Shown here piece after piece: positions 1 to 10,379 of a stretch of DNA of 64,000 nucleotides. The stretch is from Epiperipatus broadwayi (taxonomy: Eukaryota > Onychophora > Udeonychophora > Euonychophora > Peripatidae). The notes under the pieces are model-generated. The model was not told the origin of the DNA. It saw nothing but the letters and a program-made list of their open reading frames with translations, and searched no databases. The stretch is from positions 3,333,501-3,397,500 of the forward strand of contig JAQFVV010000017.1 in the NCBI GenBank assembly GCA_028023455.1, given 5' to 3'. The number at the start of each line of letters is the position of its first letter. The stretch's first letter is position 1. The translations under genes were made by a program, and so were the position numbers.

Positions 1-2312
1 GCCATTTTACGTGTGCCTGCCACTATCCGAACACAATAAAAAATTATTTATCTGATACAAATAAATTTAATTTTTAAAATTTCTTATAAATTGTATTATA
101 TTGTAATCAAATTGTAGGGCATACTATACTTTTACAGCAGTAAAAATATAAACGTTAATTATATGTTAAAATTTTATTTTTGAAATAAATATTTTTTGTA
201 CATTATGTGTATTATTAACAATATCCAACTATAAATTTACATTGAAAAAATAAATGGTGTCCCTCACCTGGTTGAAAAAAATAAATGGAGCCCGTCACCT
301 GGTTGGTATTATAGAATGTGCTCTTAAGTGCAATAAGGTTGGGGACTCCTGGCTTATAGAATCATGCCTTTTTATAATTTACAAATCCAAAACATAATGG
401 TAACTGGCATTAATCGGCTCTTTTTACCAATTCTCGTCCCTGGGCTAAAATTACTTTTAAATCCTGTTTTTTTTTTTTTTTTTTTTTTGGTTGATTTCAG
501 CCCAAAGATTATCTGTAGATGATTTGTAATTATCTCCATAAGAAATAGTGTTGGGGGTGCAGATTGTTTGTTTTTTGTTGTTGTTTTTTTTTTTGCATTT
601 TTTCAATCATTCGGTATATTTTTATTATTTAGTCATTTGATATATAGTTTTGACAAATTCCCCCCCCCCATCTATTTTTTTAAAGATAATAATTCCAGTT
701 CCCTGAAGCTTTTCCCTTCTCCAGAGATTTATTTGTATAACTCACCTCTTCATTTAAAGCTCTTGGAATACTGAAAATAATAGTATCGTAGGAGATATTT
801 TGTTTTCTTGTTCTTCATTATATATTTATAAAACTTTTACATATATTACATGCTCTTTTTTTTAAGTAATAGTTCCAACTTTTGTTATTTCTAATACAAT
901 TTTGGTATTAGACCTGCTGATTCATCCTGGGATAATTATTGTAACTTTGTGATCTCTTAGCAAAATAAGTAATTTGGCACGATATCACTACATAGTTTAA
1001 AATGTAAAATTAGCAGTGACAGCAAGATTTTTAGTAACCAGATGATCTCATTTGGAAGATATATAACAGTGAGATAAAAACAAATATTTTCCTTTTCAGA
1101 AGATTGTAAACACGTTAATTTGGTGTATATTTACAGTTTTGTTTCCAGGTCAAATATCAATAAAAGCAGATTTAATATCTTCAATATTTTGTTTTAGATA
1201 TTGAGATTTTTCCTTCTCCTATAGTTTTCATTATCAATTAACAATCATATTTTCTTATATCATTTCATTGACTCTTTGTAGTATCAAAGTGTGGATCAAA
1301 AAAAAACATTTACACATTCATCCTGCTTTTTAAGAACACTCACCTGATATTTTAGTTAAGATCTATTAGGTAATTGAGAAGAAAAACCATAGTATTTTTT
1401 ATTTTAAGCCAGTAAATCTCACCACCCTGACTGTTCTGTGTTGCTGACCAGCCCATCTATGTTCATTTATTATATTAATAAACATATAGTAATAACAGCT
1501 AAAATGACAAGAACATAAGGACTGGGCATTAATAATTTGTGTGTTCAGATCCTTTAAAGTCTCAAAGAAGAAGTAAAGACTCTTTGTTTAGGTAACAGCA
1601 AAGATTATATTGTGCATATATAAATATAAGATAGAATATTTATAGACTTATGTATATAAATAATGCTTTCTATAAAATTCCAACTTTCCAACATCTGTTT
1701 ATTAAATAAATTTAGATTATTCTAAATAACATCATATTTCAAATAAATTCACATTTCACTTTAATTAACAAAAAGTTACAGATGTTTTTTACTGCTAATT
1801 TGCATTTTATTTTGACAGCACCAAAAAGCCTTAAGATTATATTTAACTTTATTATTACTGGTAATTAGCAAAGATAATCTTCAAAAATAAACCTTTGTTA
1901 AAAAAAAAAAAATTAAGATGCTAGTGGTAAAATATTGACAAAAAAAAAACCCTAGATGGAAAAAAAGTTGTAATAAAATGCAAAGTTAAGAATAAAAAAA
2001 CTTTTGTATAACATTTGTGAATGGAAGTTATGTAAGATAGTATATATAAAATTTTATGTGTCATTTATTCTGTATATTGTTATGTTATATAGTCAATTCT
2101 TTGAAGTTATATTACATTTCTATAAGAAGCTTTTATTCAATTTTAATGTTTTATTTTATCACAGTTATTTTACTTACATTATAGAACATTTAGATGGTTC
2201 TATTTGTAAGTAATTGGTTAACATTAAAAAAAAACAATTTAACATTGAAAAGGGCATAAATCCACATGCCAAAAAAGCTTTTTATATGTAATTATTATTA
2301 ATATATATTTAT
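1..2312. other. AT-rich gene-free stretch
   Basis: I see only AT-rich sequence with homopolymer runs, for example poly-T near 470-490 and 580-600. The open frames here are short and rich in Phe, Leu and Tyr, as expected by chance in AT-rich DNA. No conserved protein motif, RNA or repeat was recognised. Confidence 0.6.
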
Positions 2313-2590
2313 ATTGCTGTTATGCAAATACATTTTATCCATTCACTTTGAACACTTTTTAGCAAAACCCTTTATTTGTACATATATACATATACCTACG
2401 TTTCGACTGTCCTGAAATCTTCTTTAGAGCAAGTTCACTTTAAACATTTTTTAAGAGATTAAAGTGAACTGGCTCTGAAGAAGTCTGCAGGACAATTGAA
2501 ACATAGGTATATATATACAAATAAAGGGTTTTGCTAATAAGTGTTTGAAGTAAATGGATGAATTGTATTTATGTAAGATATTACAGCAAA
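2313..2590. mobile_element. Foldback / MITE-like inverted repeat, about 280 bp
   Basis: The two halves are imperfect reverse complements around a centre near 2452. Matching landmarks are attgctgttatgcaaatac on the left against gtatttatg...tacagcaaaat on the right, and agcaaaaccctttattt against aaataaagggttttgct. The inner arms carry cctacgtttcgactgtcc against ggacaattgaaacatagg. There is no coding capacity. The structure fits a non-autonomous foldback element or an inverted pair of one short repeat. I cannot assign a superfamily or see a clear target-site duplication. Confidence 0.65.
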
Positions 2591-3109
2591 ATAAAGAGTG
2601 ATTTTGGTAATATTGCTGTTATATATGATTTTTATAATTTTATTATTTATTATAATTTATAAGAAAGAGCAGCATAAAGGATTTCATAATTTCTATTTAT
2701 GATATCAAATAGTGAAATGTTAACGTTTTTATTATTTAGAAGAATTCACTCATTTTATTTTTTTAAACTCTGCAATAATGGTAGTTAGTGCTTAATGGAG
2801 GATTAAGACGGTTTTGAAGTAACAATAAAATGAAAACTTATGTCAAGCTGAAATATTGAATTTTTGTGATAATTTAATAAATATAAATGAAATTTAAAAC
2901 TTTAGAATAGAATTTCATAGCTTTATGATGATTTTAGAATTATTTTTCACTAAAAAAAATGGAATTTAACAAAGATTTCATTGATTACTTTCCTCAGCCA
3001 ATAAAAAAAAATTGTTCTCATTATGTATTTCACTTTACAAATGTATTGAATAATCTCATCACAACCACATATTCTTATAATAACTTATGAATAAAGATAC
3101 AATAAAAGA

Positions 3110-3240
3110 CAAATGACCTCAAGATGTATTTCATGTAAATCAGCATTCATCAGTTAGTCGTCTAGATTGCCATCTCTCATATATATATATATATATATCA
3201 ATATATCTCATATATATATATATATATATCAATAATAAAT
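3110..3240 (-). repeat. Ribozyme-repeat family remnant with (AT)n arrays
   Basis: On the minus strand this keeps CTGATGA followed by a decayed stem II and GAAATACAT, the core of the hammerhead-bearing repeat seen intact elsewhere. Stem II has lost pairing, and the stem III closing and cleavage site are mutated. Two (AT)n tracts at about 3179-3200 and 3209-3230 follow in a short duplicated block. This is probably an inactive relic. Confidence 0.5.
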
Positions 3241-3764
3241 TGTTATATTTTCATTTACAAGTGTGAAGTTTACCCCCAACTTTGATACAATATATATATA
3301 TATTTGAAAAGTTTAAATTTTTTCGAATGTTTTTCATTTGTAAACTTACATTTCTAACACATCAAGAGCAATTTATTGAGAATGATCATGAACACAGTGA
3401 GACTCCAATAAAATCTGAAAAAATGAATCTAGCTTAATTTTCTTACGATTTCAAACTTATTCATCCATGCTATAAAAAGTATATTATTTGTGTGTAAATT
3501 CAAGTTGCCAAATAGTAGGTAAATTGTGTCATTTTACATTAGATTACCAGTGAACAAGTTACTAATTTAATAATGAGAACTGTATCATTTATATCCTAGC
3601 CCCTAGAAGAAGTGCTTAAACAGAACAGATACTGCCACGATTACCCAATCATAATATTGGTAGTGCTAACTATTAAGTTTGTTGTCAATAACATTCATGT
3701 ACGTGTTTAAAAAAGGTCATTTGTTGATATATAATATGGCTTTAAAATGATAAGAGTTCATACA

Positions 3765-3997
3765 AAGTGAATTCCAGAACTGAGAGTGCCATAATCGATC
3801 CTGGGACCTTCCAATCCCAAGTTAGATGTTCCAGAAATTCGCTAAACCACACAGCATAATAAAGCTATATGACATTATTGCTCAGGAGTTCATAAGAAGT
3901 TTGAGTGCCAGACCTGTGAGCACCAGATTTGAACCTATGACCTTCCTATCCCAAGTCGAATACTCTAACAACTGCACCAAATCACATAGGATCATTA
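3765..3997 (-). repeat. Two tRNA-derived SINE copies, head to tail
   Basis: Read on the minus strand, 3893-3997 has an A-box-like TTTGGTGCAGTTGTTAGAG, an anticodon-arm-like segment with loop CTTGGGA, and a B-box-like GGTTCAAATCTGG. A short body follows, ending near TTATGAACTCCTGAGCAATAA. A second diverged copy (about 3765-3870) has the same order, with the B-box changed to GGATCGATTATGG. Related copies lie at 25300-25425 and 41705-41815. This is a Pol III-type tRNA-related SINE family; the parent tRNA is uncertain (a Pro-like loop is possible). Confidence 0.6.
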
Positions 3998-3999
3998 AT

Positions 4000-5756
4000 T
4001 GATTATTTTTAATGATTACTTTTCAAAGTTGACAAAATAACTAGGAATATTTCATCTTCAATCATAACAAACTAGACTTTAATGATTGTCAACTATTGTA
4101 AAAAAAAAAAATATTATGCTTATTGTATATACACAATTTTTTAAAATATATATAATGTATTACATCTGCCAATAGTTTTATTCAAAATCAATGTTTTTGA
4201 GGGATATATCTTTTCTTCTAAATTACAATAGATCGCTTATTTATCTTTTTCACATATCTATGGTCATATATTACAGAAGTTATGAAATATATATATAGAT
4301 ATGAAATTAGGTTTAAATTGTAATTAAAACAGGCAAAACTCTAAATTATAATGTGTTATATAGCAACCTTGAAAAAGTATACCTTTCAAATGCATCTGTA
4401 ACGGGGGAGGATTGTCTGACTTCTGGGTTGATGGATGGTTTTGATAGGATTGAGATAAGACAATCAAAAACAATTGCAAATAGATACACCTTTCTATTAA
4501 ATTACAATAGATAGATTATTAATACGCTTTAGATGAAAATTTCAGTTTATCTTAATAGAACCCTTACTGCCGATAAAGTCTTTGCTAGCGCTAGCATTAC
4601 AAATTAAAATAACTTATCTGATTACATTAACTCATAAAGAACTTGGGGAATGATTCCGCATGTTTTGCTATTCTGCTCATGAAAATTTGTTACCTATTGG
4701 AACTTAGTGATCACCGATTAAAAAAAACCCAAACCTGTCACTGGCATATGTCTTCATAATCAATATTAAACTCAGTTACTGTCTTTGGTATCATAATATT
4801 TATCTTTTTCATGTCACACTGCTTTCTTTGCATATGTAAAACGTGATGTTTCTTATACAAGTCCTAAAACATGTCTTCATTCCAGATTTCCCCACTACAT
4901 TTTCAGTATATAACCAATTTTAGCAGCCAGATTTACCAATAAGGTAAATAAATTAAAGCTTGGGGCTTCAGCTTTCAAGGAGCCTTTAAATTAAAAAAAA
5001 CTGAATAGAGAAAAAATTTGTATGCTATCATGGAAATATCAAACCTCTGGCGATGAAAAGGGGCCAAGATGGTTGCCGGTTTTCATAACCTATTTACTCT
5101 TTTAATCGTTTATGTAATAATAATCTGTGTAAATAGACATGATTTTTTTATAAAATGTAAACAAAAATGGGGAAGGAGCCTCAGTATTTTGTTAGCTTAG
5201 GGCCTAAAAAATATAAATCCGGTCCTGATTTCACCATACATTATTTTAGCTTAAGCTTCAACTACCATATAAAAATTTAAAAAATAAACTTTATGCTCGA
5301 TTAAAGCCAATTTTTTTAAAAACTTAATATACGGTACTCTTTTTTTCTATTAATATTACATAAATTATCTGTTTTTATATAAAAATAAAATCAATTATCT
5401 GTTTTTACACTCAATTTTTGCTACATTTTATTACATAATTTTTCATCAGTTAAATTATTCTGTAATAATTTATAGACTTAAATAGAAAAATTAGTATTAT
5501 TATATTATCTAATTTTAAATTTGCATAAAAGCGTTGTATATATATATATAAAATATATAAGATATTATAACTAGGATATATTATACATATATAATGCTTA
5601 TATAAGTAGATAATATAAAAAAATTATAGTAGATTAATACGAAACATAAAATGTGGTAAATAATGTAATTTTTCTATTTAGGTTTTTGATGTAAATTGTA
5701 AAACAATTAAAATGTTGCCATCATATAATTAGATAAATTATTGCAACATTAAATGT
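4000..5756. other. AT-rich gene-free stretch
   Basis: No gene is recognised. There are (AT)n tracts near 4280-4300 and 5530-5560. The phrase aaaacaggcaaaactc at 4327 matches the terminal sequence of the repeat at 49420-49745 and may mark an old fragment of it. The rest is unassigned. Confidence 0.5.
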
Positions 5757-6085
5757 AAAAAGGTCACGTGATGGTCATTTCCTAAGCTTACGCAAGCTGT
5801 TAATATAGGAACAAACTCTCCATGCAGTAGTGCCACCCAGTGCAAGGCATAATCAATGGACGCTAGAAGATTTGTGCATAAAATTCCTATCTAGTGCCTG
5901 CTTGTCCAATATGCTCATATTAGTTTCTAGTTTGTGGCTTTTATTAGTGCAGAGTACTTGGATCTGAGAGCACTGCACCTAAGTTTTGAATATAATGCAA
6001 CTCTCCAACAGCCACTTTTTATCTATTTAGTTAAGTAAAAAACTATAAACCTAAGATCTGAGTTCAATAAAGCACATTATAATTT
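5757..6085 (+). repeat. Dispersed repeat, family C (diverged copy)
   Basis: It shares ordered landmarks with the copies at 6590-6883 and 49418-49745: aatcaatggacgc, gtgcataaaat, ctagtgcctgc, ttggatctgagagcactgcac and caactctccaacagccact. It starts close to a cacgtgatgg motif equivalent to the catgtgatg end of the other copies. It is non-coding. The element class is not determined; the terminal inverted sequences in the best copy suggest a non-autonomous DNA transposon. Confidence 0.6.
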
Positions 6086-6214
6086 ATTCAGCATATGTCA
6101 GCAGCGTTTCTTGTTCCCAGGGGTACCCAAAGAATATTTGCCACCCCCCTGGTGTACACTTTCATCAGCAGTCCCTTAAAAGATGACTAAAAGAAATTGC
6201 ATGTAGCCTTTACT

Positions 6215-6312
6215 CCAAAATGTAAGCTTGTGGTTAAGACCTGTAGAGGTCCCTACTATCGCATTCTACACGCACGTTTGAGGTTATAGCCTTAGTAAAT
6301 ATTACTTCCAAT
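6215..6312 (-). repeat. MITE fragment, same family as 23754-23941
   Basis: The phrases gtagaggtccctactatcgc and gaggttatagcc...taaatattactt are the reverse complement of blocks in the complete inverted-repeat element at 23754-23941. Only one half is present here, so this is a truncated or half-deleted copy. Confidence 0.6.
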
Positions 6313-6589
6313 AAATAAAATTTATGCAAAATAAAAGTATGCCGGCAAAAGAATGTTCTGGTTTTTCCTTACTGATATTTATACACAAAAATTCTGATGA
6401 CGTTTATTATAGCACAAATTATAGGTGTATACATTTTGTAAAAATAAACGTATGTAGCAAAAGGTCATATCTATAATTTCTATACCCAGAATTAATAAAA
6501 TCCAGGTTCATGAAATTTCAAAGAATTTCATTGCTAAAAATAATGAGAGCATATTGCTATAATGAAATCATTCTCAAAGAACAAGATTA

Positions 6590-6883
6590 ATTTTTCACCC
6601 AATAAACATCACATGACCACAACCTCTTATGCTTGTGTATAACTGTTGTTAAAACAGGCAAAACTCACTATATATGTATATATTGCCACACACAACAAGC
6701 TAGAGTAATCAATGGATGCCAGAAGGCTTGTGCATAAAATCCCCATCTAATGCCTACTCATCCAATATCCCCAGACTAGTTTCTGGCTTATGGCCTTTGT
6801 CAGTGAGGAGCCTTGGATCTGAGAGCACTGCACAAGCCTTCTGGCATCCATTGATTACTCTAGCTTGTTGTGTGTGGCAATAT
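6590..6883 (+). repeat. Family C repeat ending in a perfect 53-bp hairpin
   Basis: It starts with caataaacatcacatgacc and ttaaaacaggcaaaactcac, which is one end of the full-length copy at 49418-49745. The body follows, and the 3' part is replaced by an inverted copy of its own sequence. Positions 6681-6733 and 6830-6883 are exact reverse complements over 53 bases, separated by a 96-base spacer. The perfect arms imply a recent or conversion-maintained inverted duplication. Confidence 0.75.
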
Positions 6884-8073
6884 TAATTTGTTAGTTGGAA
6901 ATGTTTACAGTATTCCTATTTCTTATAAATGTTATACAATCAGAATGGTTTTACATCATAAAATTTTACAGTGTAGGTTATAGCAAGAAATAAATATTAT
7001 AAATATTAATGATTATACTGCATTATAAAATCTAAATTAGATATTAAATACATAAAATAGATAATTGATGTTTTTTGCCACCCTATCAATGTTGCCAAAC
7101 AGGTCTAGTGCACCCATTGCACTCTCAGGTTGGTGCGCCTGCTTGTTCTTTATATTTTTTGAAATTAGTTTATTTTTGTCACTTCTTTCTCAATATCAGA
7201 TTTTAATCGGTAAACTTAATTATTTTCAACATTATCACATTTGCCTGTGGATTAATACGTGTATAAGATAACATAATTTTTTTTAGAATCAGCAGGAATT
7301 GTATGTTTTTCCAGTTAGTTGGTATAATTTTTTCAGCACTTTTTTTTGTTGTTGTTATCTGGGAAATTTCTAATGCAATGTCATTAATTTGTCATTATTT
7401 CACAATCAATTTAAGGTTAATCTAGCCTGCTTTTATTCTTGAGAGTTTATCTTAATCTCACCTCTCACTTTTTTTGTTCCGATATTTTATATATTACTTT
7501 TATTTTTGATCTTTATTATGTTAAAATCTATCTATTCTAATTTTTCAGCTGTTTTTTATTTCTTTTATTTTTTTTCTAAGGTATACTATTTAAATTTCCT
7601 ATTTTTTTATTTTTGGAAAAGACTTGTCATTCTTCATTTTAGCTTTTAAAATTTTTTAGGCATATTTACACTCGTCTTTAATTATTATTTTAGCGTAAAT
7701 GTGTTTAACTATTTTTTCCCCTTAACAACCAAATTTAAAATTGACTTTTGGTGTTATTTTTAAAACAATAAGTAGGTTATTTAAGTTACTTCTAAAATAC
7801 TCAAGAAGCACATAATCTTTTTAAACTATGGCATATTGACGACCACAATCACCTGATCCACAATATGCAATTAATCGTCCTTTGGTTATTAAAAACATTA
7901 TTGATAAATAAATGTATATTCTATGCTCTTTTCTTGAAAAGATATGAATAAAATGGTCACTAAATTCACAGAAATCTATAAGACATCCTATTTTATTTTT
8001 GTTATAAATCTATCTGATTATCAATATTTCTTCTTTCTCATTTTCTACATGTCTTTCATTCACTAATTATTAT
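6884..8073. other. AT-rich gene-free stretch
   Basis: No gene, RNA or repeat is recognised. The open frame at 7065-7271 has no recognisable domain and looks like chance. Confidence 0.5.
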
Positions 8074-8207
8074 AAGTTTATCTTTTTTTTCCCCATGTGT
8101 CATAGCATCAGTCGGAAAGCGAACCCGCTAACCCGGGACAACTGCTTGTAAAGCAGCTATAGCTGACCTCTCGACCACCAATGCTTGACAAGTTTATCTT
8201 TTTTTTT
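8074..8207 (-). repeat. Short tRNA-Gly-like SINE with 17-bp TSD
   Basis: The insert (8091-8189), read on the minus strand, begins GTCAAGCATTGGTGGTCGAG. It folds like a tRNA: the acceptor strand GCATTGG faces the complementary 3' end, the anticodon loop is TTTACAA, and the B-box-like GGGTTCGCTTTCC follows. It ends GCTATGACACATGGGG. The flanks carry the direct repeat AAGTTTATC plus a T run (8074-8090 and 8190-8206). The complete insert is only about 100 bp, so the element is almost nothing but a tRNA-like head. Relatives lie at 15883, 26085, 51321, 54931 and 56442. Confidence 0.8.
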
Positions 8208-8495
8208 TTATAAATTTGGGCAATTTCCGAATCTGCCTCATAAGATTTCGATTTCTTCACCTTTTAGATGCCGAGTCAAAATTAATGTCGAATGATAGTC
8301 TATATAGTTAAAGTACATTTCTTTCTATATCTTTTTCTAAAATCTCTTTATTGTTATCTACGATTAGAAAAATAAACGTTTGCTTTCTTATGTAAAATCA
8401 CCCAAGTGTAGTTCCTCCTATTTTACTAACTCCTAATACATCAAAATATGATCAATCAACATTATTTTCTATATCTAACTTTTATTCCTTTACAG

Positions 8496-9008
8496 CAGGG
8501 GTGGGCAAATGTTTTTGCATGGGGGCCCCAGAGGTTGGTGGAGGGCCGCATTGGAGGCCACTTTGTGGAAGCAAAGGTTAGTGGAGGGCCGCATTGGAGG
8601 CCACTTTGTGGAAGCAAAGGTTAGTGGAGGGCCACGCCTTTTTTCATGACACAATAAGCACACTGCTTTATTCCGCATATTATCAAAGAAATATTTGTCC
8701 ATTCTTCATTAAACACATGACATTCATCACCGATTTTACATTTTTTCAGAGGGTTCATGGTTACACTAAAGTTGGAAATGTATATATTGCTAATGCAAAC
8801 AAAATTGAAATTAACCAGATCAAATGGAAAAGCACTGCACATCATATCTACACTGCACATGTGTATTGATGTGGCCAAGACGAATCTTCGGTCACGCATG
8901 AGAAGGAAATCTCAGTTTAAGGTGGATTTTTCTGATTGCCTTGGTGGGCCGCATAAAAACTCTTAGCAGGCCACATGTGGCCTTCGGGCTGCTATTTGCC
9001 CACCCCTG
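8496..9008. mobile_element. hAT-type non-autonomous element, 513 bp
   Basis: The ends are CAGGGGTGGGCAAAT and its inverted match ATTTGCCCACCCCTG. They are flanked by perfect 8-bp direct repeats CTTTACAG at 8488-8495 and 9009-9016. An 8-bp duplication with CAG...CTG ends is diagnostic of the hAT superfamily. No transposase is encoded, so movement would need a transposase in trans. The left interior has a 43-bp tandem duplication (units starting about 8541 and 8584). A second copy lies at 58761-59211. Confidence 0.9.
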
Positions 9009-9264
9009 CTTTACAGTCTATATTTTCCAAGTTCCAATGACAATGTTTTAAGTTTCAAGTTCTCCTTTCTCCCCCATATATAGGAACACTAATAAGCAAA
9101 AGTTTAATAGTTTTAATCTCTCAGATTAACATAATGCAATAAAAAAAGAAAAAGTATATAAATTCTCTTTAAGTAGGATTTTTAGACAATAGATGAAAAA
9201 AGATTGCATTTAGCTATGAAATCTAGCCTTTAACAAATTCGCAGTTATGTATATATATATTAAA

Positions 9265-9345
9265 AACCAATCCACACTTAGACAATCCCAATATAAATAA
9301 CAATCAACAATTCCAAGCTGTTGTCAAGGCAACTTTCTTTTAGCA
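9265..9345 (+). repeat. Dispersed repeat E
   Basis: The block cacttagacaatcccaatat, then taacaatcaacaatt and ctgttgtcaaggcaac, recurs at 57660-57735 with the same order and spacing. It is non-coding and of unknown class. Confidence 0.55.
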
Positions 9346-9655
9346 ATAAAGGTGGCCTATATATGTAATCTCGTAGAAACTAACCACATGCGAGCTGATA
9401 TGTACAAATCTACATGCATTCATTGGCCAGTAATCACTTATGTTTAGAACTTCTTGCATAAACCAACTCTTACTAATTGTGCTTAAATCAGGGCTTGATT
9501 CTATTTATGTACCTGATATTTTAATTGACAAATTATTTGTACAAATTTATATATATATATATCACAGGGAAGAGAAAATTTCTCATTTTTAGGTATCTGT
9601 GATTTTAACTTATATCAGTTTGAATATATGTAAATAAATGTATAATCTCCTGAAA

Positions 9656-9737
9656 GGAAACTGACCTCCACATATGTGCTAATAGGTTAATGTATAAATT
9701 TATGAGCACTCTGCACATGTATGAAGGTTAATTTCCT
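9656..9737. repeat. Short inverted repeat (hairpin)
   Basis: The left arm ggaaactgacctccacatatgtgc pairs imperfectly with gcacatgtatgaaggttaatttcc. The central AT-rich loop is about 30 bases. This could be a tiny MITE or a chance-conserved hairpin. Confidence 0.45.
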
Positions 9738-9823
9738 TCCATGAAATTACACACGTATACATCACTAAATTATTATTTTTTTATTAAAATAAATTAAAAT
9801 TTATTAGATACAATTGAACATGT

Positions 9824-10114
9824 TTATCTATCCATAGCTATATTCTTTTTACATTGTTGCAAGGCATCCACTCTGTAGAGCTCGCTGTGGTTCGAGACTG
9901 GGACCATTATCTTCCTTCCCTCTTCCGGGAGGGTGACTCTAGCCCAGGTTTCATGAAAAAGCCAGTCCAGAGCCAACAATCTATCTCTATTCCAGAGCCA
10001 CTTGAGTAATTTGATATAAAAGTTGCAGACACCACGATTAGCATTTTCAAATATACACTTGCATCTGGATAGACAGATTGTAAAGATTAGAATAATGGCG
10101 ATTCCGATTTTCAA
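9824..10114 (-). CDS. Unassigned 96-codon open frame (doubtful)
   Basis: The frame begins MKIGIAIILIFTICLSRC, which resembles a signal peptide. The body is rich in Trp, Leu and Arg (KLLKWLWNRDRLLALDWLF, then WARVTLPEEGRK). I recognise no family. The 9845-10060 part is visibly richer in G and C than its surroundings, so it may derive from an inserted element or an old exon. The signal-like start lies in AT-rich DNA and may be chance. No splice sites or upstream promoter were identified. Confidence 0.2.
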   Translation of the reverse strand: MKIGIAIILIFTICLSRCKCIFENANRGVCNFYIKLLKWLWNRDRLLALDWLFHETWARVTLPEEGRKIMVPVSNHSELYRVDALQQCKKNIAMDR

Positions 10115-10379
10115 GAATATGCCACTCTTTACATATAGGATATATAAAATTTATATATAAAAAAACATGAGATTTTTTTTGGTGGTGGTGTGGAGTTTAT
10201 TGGTGGCACATAAGAACAGAACATGCGACATGTGATTACAAAAATGCCCAAAATTAACTTTAAACACACACTTAAATATATTGTTTTTTATTACTTATAT
10301 TTAATAAGTTTGAGTGCCAAATTTATTTACATTAGCAGACCAGAGTGCCATTTGATATTGACTGTTATGTAGCAACTTT

